From Ignavibacteria bacterium (lineage in GTDB: Bacteria > Bacteroidota > Ignavibacteria > Ignavibacteriales > Ignavibacteriaceae), in contig JAUXVN010000077.1 in NCBI GenBank assembly GCA_030684555.1, forward strand, positions 1 through 37,410: a DNA stretch of 37,410 nucleotides. Reading direction: 5' to 3'. The notes beneath the pieces are model-generated. The model did not search any database. It saw only the letters and a list, made by a program, of their open reading frames with translations, and was not told the DNA's origin. The position numbers and the translations under genes are program-made. This document shows, piece by piece, positions 1 to 9,566 of this stretch. Position 1 is the stretch's first letter. The number at the start of each line of letters is the position of its first letter.

Positions 1-111
1 GCTTGTTTGTGTTTGTATTTTCTGTGGTTCATATAATTTCTTTTATTTATTACTATCGTAAAAATACAACTTTACGATTTCTATTCCTTTCTTTCTTTTA
101 CTTTTTATTAA

Positions 112-380
112 CTCTTGGGTGAGTTTTTAGAGATGCCCATAATTGAATCGAACAACAAGCTAACGAATTTGCGGGTAGACTTTTGGTACCGGTCAACAAA
201 CTCGAATCTTCGCTGAAAACAGTGCAACCCCAAATAACTATTTTTAAAAAGAACTTCCCAAATAGTGAAAATAATTCTTTAAAGGAACATATTTCAACAA
301 AGTTATGTAAAGAATTTGGTGTGTCTTATAATGTTATTCTGAAGCGTTTTGACAAAGAGAAATTAGATAAATATTTTTAA
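112..380 (+). pseudogene. ImmA/IrrE-family metallopeptidase remnant (C-terminal part, frameshifted)
   Basis: This is the only + strand coding trace I accept. The last 65 codons are open from a TTG at 183 to TAA at 378. Reading the same frame upstream to a TGA at 144-146 adds IEQQANEFAGRLLVP, which matches the QANEFAGRLLVP segment of ImmA/IrrE (COG2856) peptidases. The C-terminus KEFGVSYNVILKRF matches that family's usual FGVS-x-x-V-x-x-RL ending. Upstream of the TGA the homology continues in another frame (EFLEMPII, about 121-144), so a one-base loss near 148-150 broke the gene. The zinc-binding HExxH half is absent and the preceding frame closes at a TAA at 109-111. It is probably a relic of a toxin-antitoxin or prophage-type regulator unrelated to the operon on its right. 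The family call rests on short motifs. Confidence 0.6.
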
Positions 381-650
381 CATTACTGTTTATAGATCAA
401 AGTATTTCTTCAGAATGTTGGCTCCAAGACAAAGCCTCTCTGGACTTTACAATAATTATTAGTAAAGAATTCACCATTCTTTTGTCGTGCTTTCAGAAAA
501 GAAATCCATCTTTTTAGAAAAGCCTAAATAAATCTTTACTTGTAACTCCTTATAAATAAAAGAATTACCTTTTCTAAAAATCTTCTCACTTCTAAAGAAT
601 AGCCAAATAGGTTATGCTTACATAGCAAAACTAAATCTCATATAAAAATC
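381..650. other. intergenic AT-rich stretch without genes
   Basis: I see no open reading frame with protein-like composition and no RNA gene. The only structure is a perfect 12-bp inverted repeat, listed separately. This DNA lies between the decayed peptidase remnant and the terminator of the large - strand operon. Confidence 0.6.
511..580. repeat. 12-bp inverted repeat, arms 511-522 and 569-580
   Basis: TTTTTAGAAAAG at 511-522 and its exact reverse complement at 569-580 are separated by 46 bases. It could be a weak long-loop hairpin, a worn end of a small inserted element, or chance in AT-rich DNA. No target-site duplication or transposase is visible. Confidence 0.35.
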
Positions 651-688
651 AAAATGCCCGTAAGTTATAATTAACTCACGGGCATTTT
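651..688 (-). terminator. intrinsic terminator closing the 20-gene run
   Basis: Arms at 651-666 and 673-688 form a 16-bp stem with one mismatch (AAAATGCCCGTAAGTT against AACTCACGGGCATTTT) and a six-base loop. On the - strand the stem ends in TTTT and is followed by GATTTTTATA, a usable U-rich tail. It lies 23 bases past the stop codon of the last M16 peptidase gene. The stem ends in T-runs on both strands, so it could act in both directions. Confidence 0.85.
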
Positions 689-711
689 CTAAAAATCAAT
701 TATTTTAGATA

Positions 712-3510
712 CTATTTTCCTTCGGGATACAAAACCACCTTTACAAAATTATTCATATCAATATATTTTTTTGCGGTTTCTTGAATCAATTTACTTGTTA
801 AAGCATCAGTCAATTGATCACTGGTATTTAATTCATTCAAATCGCGATTGTAGTAATAAAAACTTTGTAAAGTACGCGCCCAGAAATCGTTTTGCTTTCT
901 TTGCACTTCCCTTTCACGCCGTTGAATCTCTTTAACTTTTTCAATATAACTCTCTTCAAGAGGTGTTTCAATCATTGTTTTGAGCTGACTTAGAAGTTCA
1001 TTTGTTAACTCATCAACGCGATCGGGGGCACAACCAAATTCAATTCTCACTTCGTATGAATCATAAGGTGTTTGTCTTCCCCCCGCTGAGAATTTAACTC
1101 CGTAAGTTCCGCCTTTATCTTCACGAATAATTTCTCTAATCTTAATTCTAAATGCGGCACCCATCGAACTTAATAAATGGCTCTCTTCCCTTGTCCATTT
1201 AAATGGTCCGTTAAAACTGATAGCGATATAACTCTTTTGTTCAATTCCTTTTTTCACTTCCTTTGTGATTACACCTTTAGGAGAAGGATTATCTGAATAA
1301 CGATAAGATTCATTTCTTTTGGTTGAAGGAAGATTTGATAAATATTTTTCCACCAAAGGTTTTAACTCTTCTTCTGTAAAACTTCCCACAAAAATAAATG
1401 TGAAATCAGATGCATCTGCAAATCTATCTTTATAGATATCAAGTGATTTATTCATATTAAGAAGCTCAAGAGTTTTTAGAGTCCACGGCATTCTGCGTGG
1501 ATGATAATTGTTAAGAGTTAAATCCAGTGTATCATTAAAAGCAGCATCGGGACTCGCCTCTCGGTTTTCAACAAAAGTTTTCATCCTTGACTTATATGAA
1601 AGAAATGCCGATGAATCAATTCTTGGTGAATTAAAATAAGCATATATCAACTCGAACATCGTTTCCAAATCTTTTTTGGATGATGAACCAAGAAACCCTT
1701 CGGTTAATTCTGCGATATAAGGGTTAACATTAACAACTTTACCTGATAGTTTTTTTACCAAAGACGGATTATCAAAAACTCCGACACCACTTTGATTTAC
1801 CAATTGTCCGGCAGTAGCCGCAGGGATATAGTTATTATCGTCAATGAGAGAATTACCACCGGGGCTATATGCCCGCATTAATATCTCATCATTCTTAAAA
1901 TCTGTTGGTTTAAGAATTACTTTAATTCCGTTAGAAAGTTTCCATTCAGTAACCTCAAAATCCTTTATCTTTTTTTCTTCAACTATTTGTTGGGTCTTCA
2001 AGAGAGCCTCTACTAATGGCTGATCATCAACAACATCTTTATATGGTTCAAGATTTTTAGTTTTGACGTCTGCAAATACTTTACTCAATTCCCCTTCTGT
2101 TGGTAATGGAAGATTTTCTTTTTGAGGGGTGCTTACCATTACGACAGCGTTATTTTCATTCATCCATTCAATTGCTAATGCATTAATTTCTGAAAGAAGT
2201 ATTTGTGGAACAATTTCTTTTTGAAGTTCAAATTCATATTCGATTCCAGGAACCGGTTCATCTGCCAGAAAATGACGAATATATTCATTTGCATATTTTG
2301 CTGATTCAGATTTATCTCTTTCAGTGAAAGATCTTTCAATTGAAACTAATTGCTCATTTTTCGCGCGCTCAAATTCTGATTCAGTGAAACCAAATTTTTT
2401 AACTCTTTCGGCTTCAGTTAATACTGCATCCAACCCTCTTGCAATTTCTCCATCCTTAACTGTTGCACCGAGATAATAAAATTCACGTGTTCTTATAAAT
2501 GCTCCTTTTGATGAATTAGCGGAGGCATACGGAGGATCTGCCGTGTAAGTAAGTTCGCGAAGTCTTGCGCCTAACATTCGATTATATAAAACTTCTGCTA
2601 ACTTTTGTTTGAAATCTATAACTTTTTTATTATCACTATTTTTAACTTTATAATAGATGCCGACCGAAGAACCAGTTGCTTCAGGATCAGATGCGATTGC
2701 GAAGGACATTTTTTCTTGATCGGGAACGGGGAATAATTTCCTTTCACGCTTATCTTTTATTTGGTTGAGATTACTAAAATGTTTAACAATCATCTTTTCG
2801 ATTTCTTCTGTTTTAAAATCTCCAACCACAATAACAGCCATTAAATCGGGGCGATACCATTCATAATAAAATCTTTTTAACACATCATATTTGAAGCTCT
2901 CGATTATTTCTTTTTTACCGATTGGAAGTCGTACTCCATACTGAGAATTATCAAAAAGGATCGGGAATTGAGCATCCCGCAAACGTGCACCTGCACCGCG
3001 TCCGAGTCTCCATTCCTCAATGATTACACCACGTTCTTTATCAATCTCTTCATCTTCAAATGAAAGATTGTGTGCCCAATCTTCTAAAATCTGAAATCCT
3101 TTTCCCAAAGTTTCCATATTATCTGTCGGAAGCTGGAGCATATATATAGTTTCATCAAAACTGGTATAGGCATTTATATCGGGTCCAAACTTCATTCCAA
3201 TAGATTCAAGATAATTAACGAGTTCATTCTTTTTGAAATTTTCAGAACCGTTGAAAGCCATATGTTCTACAAAGTGAGCAAGTCCTTGTTGATCTTCATC
3301 TTCGAGTATGGAACCGGCATTTAGAACTAACCTAAGTTCAGCACGATTTGCTGGTTTTACATTTTCACGAATGAAATATTTTAGTCCGTTATCAAGTACA
3401 CCTGCTTTAATTTTAGTATCGAACGGGACTTTATCATTAAGATCAAACTTTTGTGAGTAGGATGAACTTATCAGAAATAGTGTAATTAATAATACTTTTA
3501 TGGATCGCAT
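712..3510 (-). CDS. secreted/periplasmic M16 family zinc peptidase (PqqL-like)
   Basis: This protein of 932 residues has a signal peptide (residues 1-20, ending SSSYSQ) and the two-half pitrilysin architecture. The inverted zinc motif HFVEH is at residues 79-83, and the likely third ligand is in GVIIEEWRLG around 165-166. The C-terminal half (about 540-932) has the M16 fold pattern but no HxxEH, as is usual for the non-catalytic module. The length equals that of E. coli PqqL (931 residues), a periplasmic M16 enzyme encoded beside a TonB receptor. There is no T9SS tail, so a periplasmic location is expected. The start is supported by AAGGA seven bases upstream. It is the last gene of the run, 20 bases after the C25 gene, and a terminator follows. 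Inferred role: degrading imported peptides or proteins. Confidence 0.9.
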   Translation of the reverse strand: MRSIKVLLITLFLISSSYSQKFDLNDKVPFDTKIKAGVLDNGLKYFIRENVKPANRAELRLVLNAGSILEDEDQQGLAHFVEHMAFNGSENFKKNELVNYLESIGMKFGPDINAYTSFDETIYMLQLPTDNMETLGKGFQILEDWAHNLSFEDEEIDKERGVIIEEWRLGRGAGARLRDAQFPILFDNSQYGVRLPIGKKEIIESFKYDVLKRFYYEWYRPDLMAVIVVGDFKTEEIEKMIVKHFSNLNQIKDKRERKLFPVPDQEKMSFAIASDPEATGSSVGIYYKVKNSDNKKVIDFKQKLAEVLYNRMLGARLRELTYTADPPYASANSSKGAFIRTREFYYLGATVKDGEIARGLDAVLTEAERVKKFGFTESEFERAKNEQLVSIERSFTERDKSESAKYANEYIRHFLADEPVPGIEYEFELQKEIVPQILLSEINALAIEWMNENNAVVMVSTPQKENLPLPTEGELSKVFADVKTKNLEPYKDVVDDQPLVEALLKTQQIVEEKKIKDFEVTEWKLSNGIKVILKPTDFKNDEILMRAYSPGGNSLIDDNNYIPAATAGQLVNQSGVGVFDNPSLVKKLSGKVVNVNPYIAELTEGFLGSSSKKDLETMFELIYAYFNSPRIDSSAFLSYKSRMKTFVENREASPDAAFNDTLDLTLNNYHPRRMPWTLKTLELLNMNKSLDIYKDRFADASDFTFIFVGSFTEEELKPLVEKYLSNLPSTKRNESYRYSDNPSPKGVITKEVKKGIEQKSYIAISFNGPFKWTREESHLLSSMGAAFRIKIREIIREDKGGTYGVKFSAGGRQTPYDSYEVRIEFGCAPDRVDELTNELLSQLKTMIETPLEESYIEKVKEIQRREREVQRKQNDFWARTLQSFYYYNRDLNELNTSDQLTDALTSKLIQETAKKYIDMNNFVKVVLYPEGK

Positions 3511-3530
3511 TGTTTTTCCTTATAAACTTT

Positions 3531-5759
3531 TTATGGAATCATTAAATTATTAAGACCGGTTGTTAATCTATTTTTTGTTCTGAGAGCTTCACTTTTTATT
3601 GAAGATTGGGAGTTTGCATCAGCAATAACTTCATTACAAAAATCAATTATAAGATTTTTTCTGAATGATAAATTAAACCACCCAAGAGTTTCGATTATTT
3701 GAACAACAATTTTTTCATCTTGTGTTCTATCTTTAGCAATTTCAATCAACCATGGCACCACTTTATGAAATTTGTAATTACGAAAGGTCTTAATCTCCTG
3801 AAGTTTATTTCTAATTTTTAGAGTATCACTTTTTATATTCGACATAATTTCATTATCAACCCACTCAATATTGCGCTTGAATGAATTAAGCATAATATTT
3901 TTATTGGATTCTTTCGACTTAAAATCGGGCATTTTTTCAAAATATTTTTCAGTCAATTCAATTGATTTTTCTGAGCTGATAAAGGACATTGCACTTTTTG
4001 CATTGAACGGTACACGGGGCGATTCATCAGTAATACTCACTTCAACCAAATACGGGAGGTATTCTTCTTTTCCAACTTCTCCCATCCAAATTGAGGTATA
4101 CTTTCTAATCATTTCATACGAATCTTTGATTGATAACTTTAATGTTTCATGGAATTCGTTTCCGCCGGATTGAGCAAGGAACTTCAGTGCATGTAAACGA
4201 ACGTTAATAGATTCATCATTTTTATAAATATTAACAAGTTCTTTATCGAATGATTTACCTAATTTTTCGTAAAGAATTCGAACTGCCATTTCTCTGATTG
4301 TCGCCGATTTATCTTTAAGAAGTTTCATCCAATAATCATTATTCTTTGTGTTAGCATTTCTAAAAAACAACTCCAACTCTTTTTGTGAAAACGAAACAAA
4401 CCTGAAAGTTGGATCACCGAAAAGGTGAGACTCAAGCATATTTACAAGCCGATGTCTCTCACCAACTCTAACCCCAAAGTTGAGCATTCCGAGATATTCA
4501 TTCGCCCATTTATCTTGAAGGCTATTTACCGAATTTCCTTCTGCCACAATTACATTGCCATTCCCAAAGATATAAGCTCCTGCTACGTAATCTTCTTTGT
4601 GAAAAGAACCATTAAAACATTGATCAAACATCACAAACTTTGCTTGTGGTGAAATTGCAGCGATATCTTGGGAGTAAATATCAAGTCCGTAATTAAGAAG
4701 TGAATCCGCTGCAATAACAGAATCTACAAATGCACCATCGAACCATGAATCGGGAACATCAAGCCACTTTTGAAAATACTCTTTAGCTTCATCGATATTC
4801 TTTTTGCTCTCTTTTGCCGAGCGAATTTTACTTCTGAGATAAAGTTTAACCTCATCAATTTTAGATTGCGGGTTTTCACCTCTGGGGTATTGATTTAAAA
4901 GCTGCATATCAACTGCCCCATGAGCATGAAATAAGGCAACATCCAAATCTTTCTTTTGAAGTTCCCGTAAAATAACTTCCTTCATATTATAACCCATTGC
5001 ATGGTTATAATGCTTCACCCGATTTCCCGCATGATATAATTGTGGAAATTGTTCTCTGATAGAAAGTCTTTCATCAGCCCAACCTGCAAGTGAATTAGAA
5101 TAATAGCCATGTCCGGTAAATACAAACATATTATTGATCGGACTTGATTTCTTTTTTTCAGCAACTACTTTTGCGAGAAATTTATTTATTAGTTCATAAT
5201 TAGAATCACCTTTTACTTGAGGTATAATTCGAGCTGAATAAATTTCTCTTTCAATTCTTTGAGGAGAATTCTCATCTAAAGAATAATAATATTGAAGCGT
5301 GTTAACAGTATCGCGTTGAATAAAATTAAATTTCAAATCGAAATCATCATAGAAACGATCCGAAGGAACACCTGTTCGAGTAAGCGGATAACGATCTTCA
5401 GCAAGTTTATATGCCGATGTCATGTGTTGAGCTTGAATTACCATTGGAATCGGGATATCACCAATAAATACAACTCCTTCGAAACCGGAATTCTCTTTAT
5501 ATAATCTTTCAATTTCTTTTTTAACTATATCAGGAGTCTGCCAATTATCAACAAGAATAAAAGTTGATAATCCATCATTCTCAATAGCGTTTTTATAATC
5601 GTGAATTGCACTCTTACACTTATCGTAAGTTAAATTATCGACTATAATAGCAAATGAACCGGAATGTTTTTGAACCGGTTTTATTTCTAAAACTTGCGCA
5701 TAGAAATTTATGTTAAACAATATTACAATAGTCAGTATCCGGATAAAACTTGATTTCAT
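3531..5759 (-). CDS. C25 (gingipain-like) cysteine peptidase with C-terminal HEAT repeats
   Basis: This protein of 742 residues has a signal peptide (residues 1-22). Residues 30-455 follow the caspase-like C25 layout: FEGVVFIGDIPIP at about 93-105, candidate catalytic histidine H280 in FHAHG, candidate nucleophile C381 in FDQCFNGSF, and the family signature LFGDPTFRF at 446-454. H217 in FTGHG resembles the gingipain TGHGS motif and is an alternative catalytic His. H280 is favoured because its strand is the motif-bearing one nearest the Cys strand. A helical insert (about 300-370) separates His and Cys more widely than in gingipains. From about 465 to 720 the sequence consists of HEAT-like helical repeats. 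Unlike secreted gingipains there is no T9SS tail and no visible prodomain. It sits between a YCF48 propeller gene and an M16 gene, in the place occupied by M28 in the other half of the locus. Confidence 0.82.
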   Translation of the reverse strand: MKSSFIRILTIVILFNINFYAQVLEIKPVQKHSGSFAIIVDNLTYDKCKSAIHDYKNAIENDGLSTFILVDNWQTPDIVKKEIERLYKENSGFEGVVFIGDIPIPMVIQAQHMTSAYKLAEDRYPLTRTGVPSDRFYDDFDLKFNFIQRDTVNTLQYYYSLDENSPQRIEREIYSARIIPQVKGDSNYELINKFLAKVVAEKKKSSPINNMFVFTGHGYYSNSLAGWADERLSIREQFPQLYHAGNRVKHYNHAMGYNMKEVILRELQKKDLDVALFHAHGAVDMQLLNQYPRGENPQSKIDEVKLYLRSKIRSAKESKKNIDEAKEYFQKWLDVPDSWFDGAFVDSVIAADSLLNYGLDIYSQDIAAISPQAKFVMFDQCFNGSFHKEDYVAGAYIFGNGNVIVAEGNSVNSLQDKWANEYLGMLNFGVRVGERHRLVNMLESHLFGDPTFRFVSFSQKELELFFRNANTKNNDYWMKLLKDKSATIREMAVRILYEKLGKSFDKELVNIYKNDESINVRLHALKFLAQSGGNEFHETLKLSIKDSYEMIRKYTSIWMGEVGKEEYLPYLVEVSITDESPRVPFNAKSAMSFISSEKSIELTEKYFEKMPDFKSKESNKNIMLNSFKRNIEWVDNEIMSNIKSDTLKIRNKLQEIKTFRNYKFHKVVPWLIEIAKDRTQDEKIVVQIIETLGWFNLSFRKNLIIDFCNEVIADANSQSSIKSEALRTKNRLTTGLNNLMIP

Positions 5760-5794
5760 TTAAATCTCATAAATATTATTACTAGAAAACTTCA

Positions 5795-8014
5795 TTACTT
5801 TGTTAAGATCATTTTTTTAGTTTCAATTCTGTTTGCGGTTGTTATTGTGTACATGTAAACGCCGCTCGATAATTTTGTCCCTGTAAAATCAATCGAATGT
5901 ACTCCGGCTGATTTTATTTCATTCACCAATACTTCAATTTCTCTTCCAAGCACATCATAAACTTTAAGCAGGACATGCTCTTTATTACTTAATTGAAATT
6001 CAATTTTGGTCGATGGATTAAAGGGATTCGGGTAATTCTGTTTTAAGACAAATTTTTCAGGTTGGAAATTATCTTTGATTCCAACAATAGTTCTTTCACC
6101 CAAAATATAACCGGATGATGTTCCAAAGAATGGTTTACCTGTCTGCGAAATTCCTGCACCAAACATTAAAAACTTACCAACAAATGTGGAATCATAACTC
6201 CAGCTATTTCCCAAGTCTGTAGTTCTAAGAATGCCGCCGTTGTATTCAGCTGCATAACCTAAAGAGTCGCCGGAAAAAGCTACTTTATAAAAACCCGAAT
6301 CGATATCAGCGATACCGTGATTTATATAATTCCAGTTTGCTCCTTTATCGGTAGTTAAACAAAGAAATTTTTCACCAATAGCAAAAGCTCTTTGGTTATC
6401 AATTTTAGCTACTTGCTCAAAGTCTGTTCCTAATGACAATCCCGCCGGGAAGTTATTTAATGTTGCCTGTGCCCAATTTGCTCCTCCATCAGTGGTTCGC
6501 AAAGCCCAACGATCCGGACCCAATGCAACAGCGTTATCTGCATCAAATGCTATCATGTCTCCGGAAATGTAACCGGGACCGGCAGTCATTAAAGATTGAT
6601 TCCATGTTTCACCTGCATCTGTGGTTTTAAGGATATAATATTCACTATAATCATTCTGACTGAAAAAAGCGTAACCGGTATTATCATCAGCAAAATCAAT
6701 ACCGCCCACAAGATTCCTTGCATTGGAGCTAACCGGTTCTGAAACAGTTCGCCATGTTTGGGCAAAATCAGTTGATTTAACTATATGCCTATTCTCTTTA
6801 AGAATAAAAAGATTATTATTTGAAGTAAAAGTCATTGCGCTTGAAACATTTTTCCCTGCTTGCGATAGGTAACTCCATTCATGCCCCTTACCGTCTGCGT
6901 TGAAATAAACGTCACCATTTCTTGAGACTGCAAATCCTTTATTATCAAAAAACTTTATTGACACAACCGATGTTGGGGCTTTTAAAGGAAGTATTTGCCA
7001 GTTATTTCCAAAATCATTTGAATAAATAAAATGTCCTGAGGTCCCGAGTGCAAATAAAAAGTCACCGTTTCCATAAAGTGCTTGTAATCCGAATGCGAAA
7101 TCGAGCGCTGTAGATGACCATGTTTCACCACCATCAACAGTTCGTGTAAAGAATGCTTTACTGAATCCATCACTTCCTACAGCAACACCTTCAAGACTAT
7201 TTTTAAAGTAGCCTGATCGTACACGGTCAAAAATATTTGTGAATGATTGACTTTTCTTCGTCCAGGTCAATCCTTTATCCGTAGATTTATAAACCGGAAC
7301 CATTACACCGGAAAATTCATTCCCTTCTCCCATGGCAATTACATCTGTGTCAGTTAAAAACTTCACATATTTTAGATCGCGGAAAAAATTATCAACTATT
7401 GCTGTGGAGAGTGTCCATGTTTCACCAAAGTCAGTTGAATGTTTTTGTAAATCTTTTTTATCACCAACAAGCACACCATCATTGCCGTTAAAAGTAATAT
7501 CGTACCAACGTCTAAGAAGAGTTGCTGAGACAAGAGAATCTTTAACTGCCCAAGTTTCACCACCATTAGTAGTTTTTAAAAGATAAATTGATCTGAGTTT
7601 CCCGGCAATTATGAAACCGGTATTAGCATCAAAAAATTTCATAAGATCAAGAATGCTAAACGTCATTGTTGGAACAGCAGCAGAATATGAAAACTCGTTC
7701 CATGTAAGTCCGCCGTCAGTTGTTTTAAATACCGAACCGTCAACTGTTCCCATCCAGCCGTTATTGACGTCAGCAAAAGAGACTTTCGCCAAATCTTTAT
7801 CAGTATTAGTTGTTAACTCGGTCCAACTTGTACCACCGTTCGTTGTTTTATATAGAGTCCCCTTATTGCCTGCAAGCCAGCCATGTGTACCATCAACAAA
7901 AGAAATATCTCTTATAATTTCTTTAATATCCGGTGTTGAAAGTATCTCCAGACTCTGAGCATTGACTAAGAAAGTAAATGCAAAAAGAAAAATGATTAAG
8001 AATAATTTTTTCAT
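5795..8014 (-). CDS. T9SS-secreted YCF48/BNR-type beta-propeller protein
   Basis: This protein of 739 residues starts with a signal peptide (to about 19, VNAQ) and ends in a T9SS sorting domain (QNYPNPFNPSTKIEF, then LSSGVYMY and a lysine-rich KKMILTK end). In between I count 13 copies of the hK-T-T-D-G-G-x-x-W strand motif of YCF48/sialidase-like propellers, for example VFKTTDGGLTWNEF and ALRTTDGGANWAQA. A further half-blade precedes the tail, which suggests two seven-bladed propellers in tandem. An AGGAG lies upstream of the start. It is expected to be exported and attached to or released from the surface. The ligand is unknown, and the YCF48 name does not imply photosynthesis. It follows the DUF6850-type barrel gene by 21 bases. 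Confidence 0.88.
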   Translation of the reverse strand: MKKLFLIIFLFAFTFLVNAQSLEILSTPDIKEIIRDISFVDGTHGWLAGNKGTLYKTTNGGTSWTELTTNTDKDLAKVSFADVNNGWMGTVDGSVFKTTDGGLTWNEFSYSAAVPTMTFSILDLMKFFDANTGFIIAGKLRSIYLLKTTNGGETWAVKDSLVSATLLRRWYDITFNGNDGVLVGDKKDLQKHSTDFGETWTLSTAIVDNFFRDLKYVKFLTDTDVIAMGEGNEFSGVMVPVYKSTDKGLTWTKKSQSFTNIFDRVRSGYFKNSLEGVAVGSDGFSKAFFTRTVDGGETWSSTALDFAFGLQALYGNGDFLFALGTSGHFIYSNDFGNNWQILPLKAPTSVVSIKFFDNKGFAVSRNGDVYFNADGKGHEWSYLSQAGKNVSSAMTFTSNNNLFILKENRHIVKSTDFAQTWRTVSEPVSSNARNLVGGIDFADDNTGYAFFSQNDYSEYYILKTTDAGETWNQSLMTAGPGYISGDMIAFDADNAVALGPDRWALRTTDGGANWAQATLNNFPAGLSLGTDFEQVAKIDNQRAFAIGEKFLCLTTDKGANWNYINHGIADIDSGFYKVAFSGDSLGYAAEYNGGILRTTDLGNSWSYDSTFVGKFLMFGAGISQTGKPFFGTSSGYILGERTIVGIKDNFQPEKFVLKQNYPNPFNPSTKIEFQLSNKEHVLLKVYDVLGREIEVLVNEIKSAGVHSIDFTGTKLSSGVYMYTITTANRIETKKMILTK

Positions 8015-8035
8015 TTTTCGTAACTCCTGTTTTAT

Positions 8036-9550
8036 TTAATAAACTTTTATTCTGTATTCTATAAAGGCACTTAACTTAGAATTTGAAGAACCGCTAAACG
8101 AGGAGTTGACATCCGGTTTTAACAGTAAATAATTTAAGTGCAAGTATATAAGATCAGATTGATTTATATTTAGTGCAGCGGTTGCTGTAATGATGTGTCC
8201 GCTATATTCGGATTGATCATAAAGCAAATCATATTTTCTGAACAAATCATAATATGGGCTGCTTCCTGAATTTGTGATTTGATTATTTGAAACGGTTTTG
8301 ATTAAATATGAATAACTAATTATGGTTTGCAGATAATCAGTAATCTTTGAAGATGCCCCGCCACGAATAAATACGTTAGTAGAATTATAGTTAGAATTTA
8401 TTGCTGAATAATGATCAACCTCTTCATTTTTCTTAAATTCTAAACCGGTTTCAATTCCCACGCTTACATTTTTTACCAGGGGAGCTTTCAATCCAGCTTC
8501 GACTGAATGATTACTTATTTTCCTATCGTAATAAAGGACATTATAAGGTGAGTACTTTGCCCAACCATCTTCACTTTTAAATTTGTAAATTAATCCGGTT
8601 TGCCATCCTTCGGAAATATTATGAAGATATTGCAAACCACCATGAATAATATCATTGCTCCAGAATCCTTCTGACTTTGGGCTTATAGCATCATCTTTCA
8701 AATTTGTTTTAGTAAATCCGGTATAAAAAAATCCGGTTACAACACTCGAAGAAGAAGGATTTAATGTAAATGTAAGTCCGCCTGAATAGCCGTTTATATA
8801 TGAATATCTTGTCTCGGTCTTTTTCCTAAAAACATTCGGATAGTCGTAACCTTTGAATTTAATAATGATTGTTTCTTGAGTGAGTGCTCCTTCATCTTCA
8901 CGGTATGCAATTCTCTCATTGTTATCATAAACATTAGCTACCAAACCCATTTGAAAATTAGAAGACAGCTTATAATTAATTCCAATACTCGTATGAATAT
9001 CGCGATGAATAGCCGTAGGACGGGGTGAAACCTGTTTCATAGCTTCGTCAACAGAATAATTTAATAATATGCCAGCGGAAATATCATTGGACAAGTTAAT
9101 TGAATATTCTGCATTAATTAATATTCCATTTATTCTAGTATTACCTGTGGTGCTGTCACCTAATAAGAATGGATTGCCGGTCTGATATTCTCTGGTAAAA
9201 ATCCAGGTCCAGTCGCGTCTTTCGTTTCGTTGGAAACCAAAACTTCCCTTAAAGCGTTGATTAGCATCAATCTCTTTTTTACCGGATGCACCGAGATAAT
9301 AATTTCTTAAAGATTTTGGTTCAATAAATTTTTTAAAATCCCCATCGGTTAGATCATTTTGCGATTTGATTGATAGAAGCTCATCGCCGGTTTCAAAATC
9401 AAGAACAGCAGGATTATTTCCAAAATAATATGAATTAACTTCATTAAAGTTTTTAAATATCGTACTGAATCCTGTTGGAAATTCTTTAATCTCTTGAGGG
9501 AAAAGTGTAGTGCAAAAAGCGAATAAAAATATTACTGTATATCTTTTCAT
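8036..9550 (-). CDS. DUF6850-type outer-membrane beta-barrel protein
   Basis: This protein of 504 residues has a signal peptide (1-19, ending LFPQ) and alternating aromatic/polar strands typical of an outer-membrane barrel. Motifs I associate with the DUF6850 group are FGNNPAVLDF near the N-terminus, NPFLLGDSTTGN, a charged SPRPTAIHRDIHTSIGINY segment and FKGYDYPNVFRK. It ends in a hydrophobic/aromatic strand (FIEYRIKVY), fitting barrel insertion. The barrel encoded at 26914-28374 is a distant paralogue with the same order of motifs. It lies between a DUF4876-type lipoprotein gene (16-base gap) and a YCF48 gene. No transport substrate can be read from the sequence. The DUF assignment is from memory and less certain than the barrel call. 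Confidence 0.7.
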   Translation of the reverse strand: MKRYTVIFLFAFCTTLFPQEIKEFPTGFSTIFKNFNEVNSYYFGNNPAVLDFETGDELLSIKSQNDLTDGDFKKFIEPKSLRNYYLGASGKKEIDANQRFKGSFGFQRNERRDWTWIFTREYQTGNPFLLGDSTTGNTRINGILINAEYSINLSNDISAGILLNYSVDEAMKQVSPRPTAIHRDIHTSIGINYKLSSNFQMGLVANVYDNNERIAYREDEGALTQETIIIKFKGYDYPNVFRKKTETRYSYINGYSGGLTFTLNPSSSSVVTGFFYTGFTKTNLKDDAISPKSEGFWSNDIIHGGLQYLHNISEGWQTGLIYKFKSEDGWAKYSPYNVLYYDRKISNHSVEAGLKAPLVKNVSVGIETGLEFKKNEEVDHYSAINSNYNSTNVFIRGGASSKITDYLQTIISYSYLIKTVSNNQITNSGSSPYYDLFRKYDLLYDQSEYSGHIITATAALNINQSDLIYLHLNYLLLKPDVNSSFSGSSNSKLSAFIEYRIKVY

Positions 9551-9566
9551 TTAGTTCATTTCTTAA

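Noticed and set aside
55-78. 8-bp palindrome ATCGTAAA...TTTACGAT near the left edge
   Set aside because: The stem is short with an eight-base loop in AT-rich DNA, without a T-run or a gene whose regulation it could explain.
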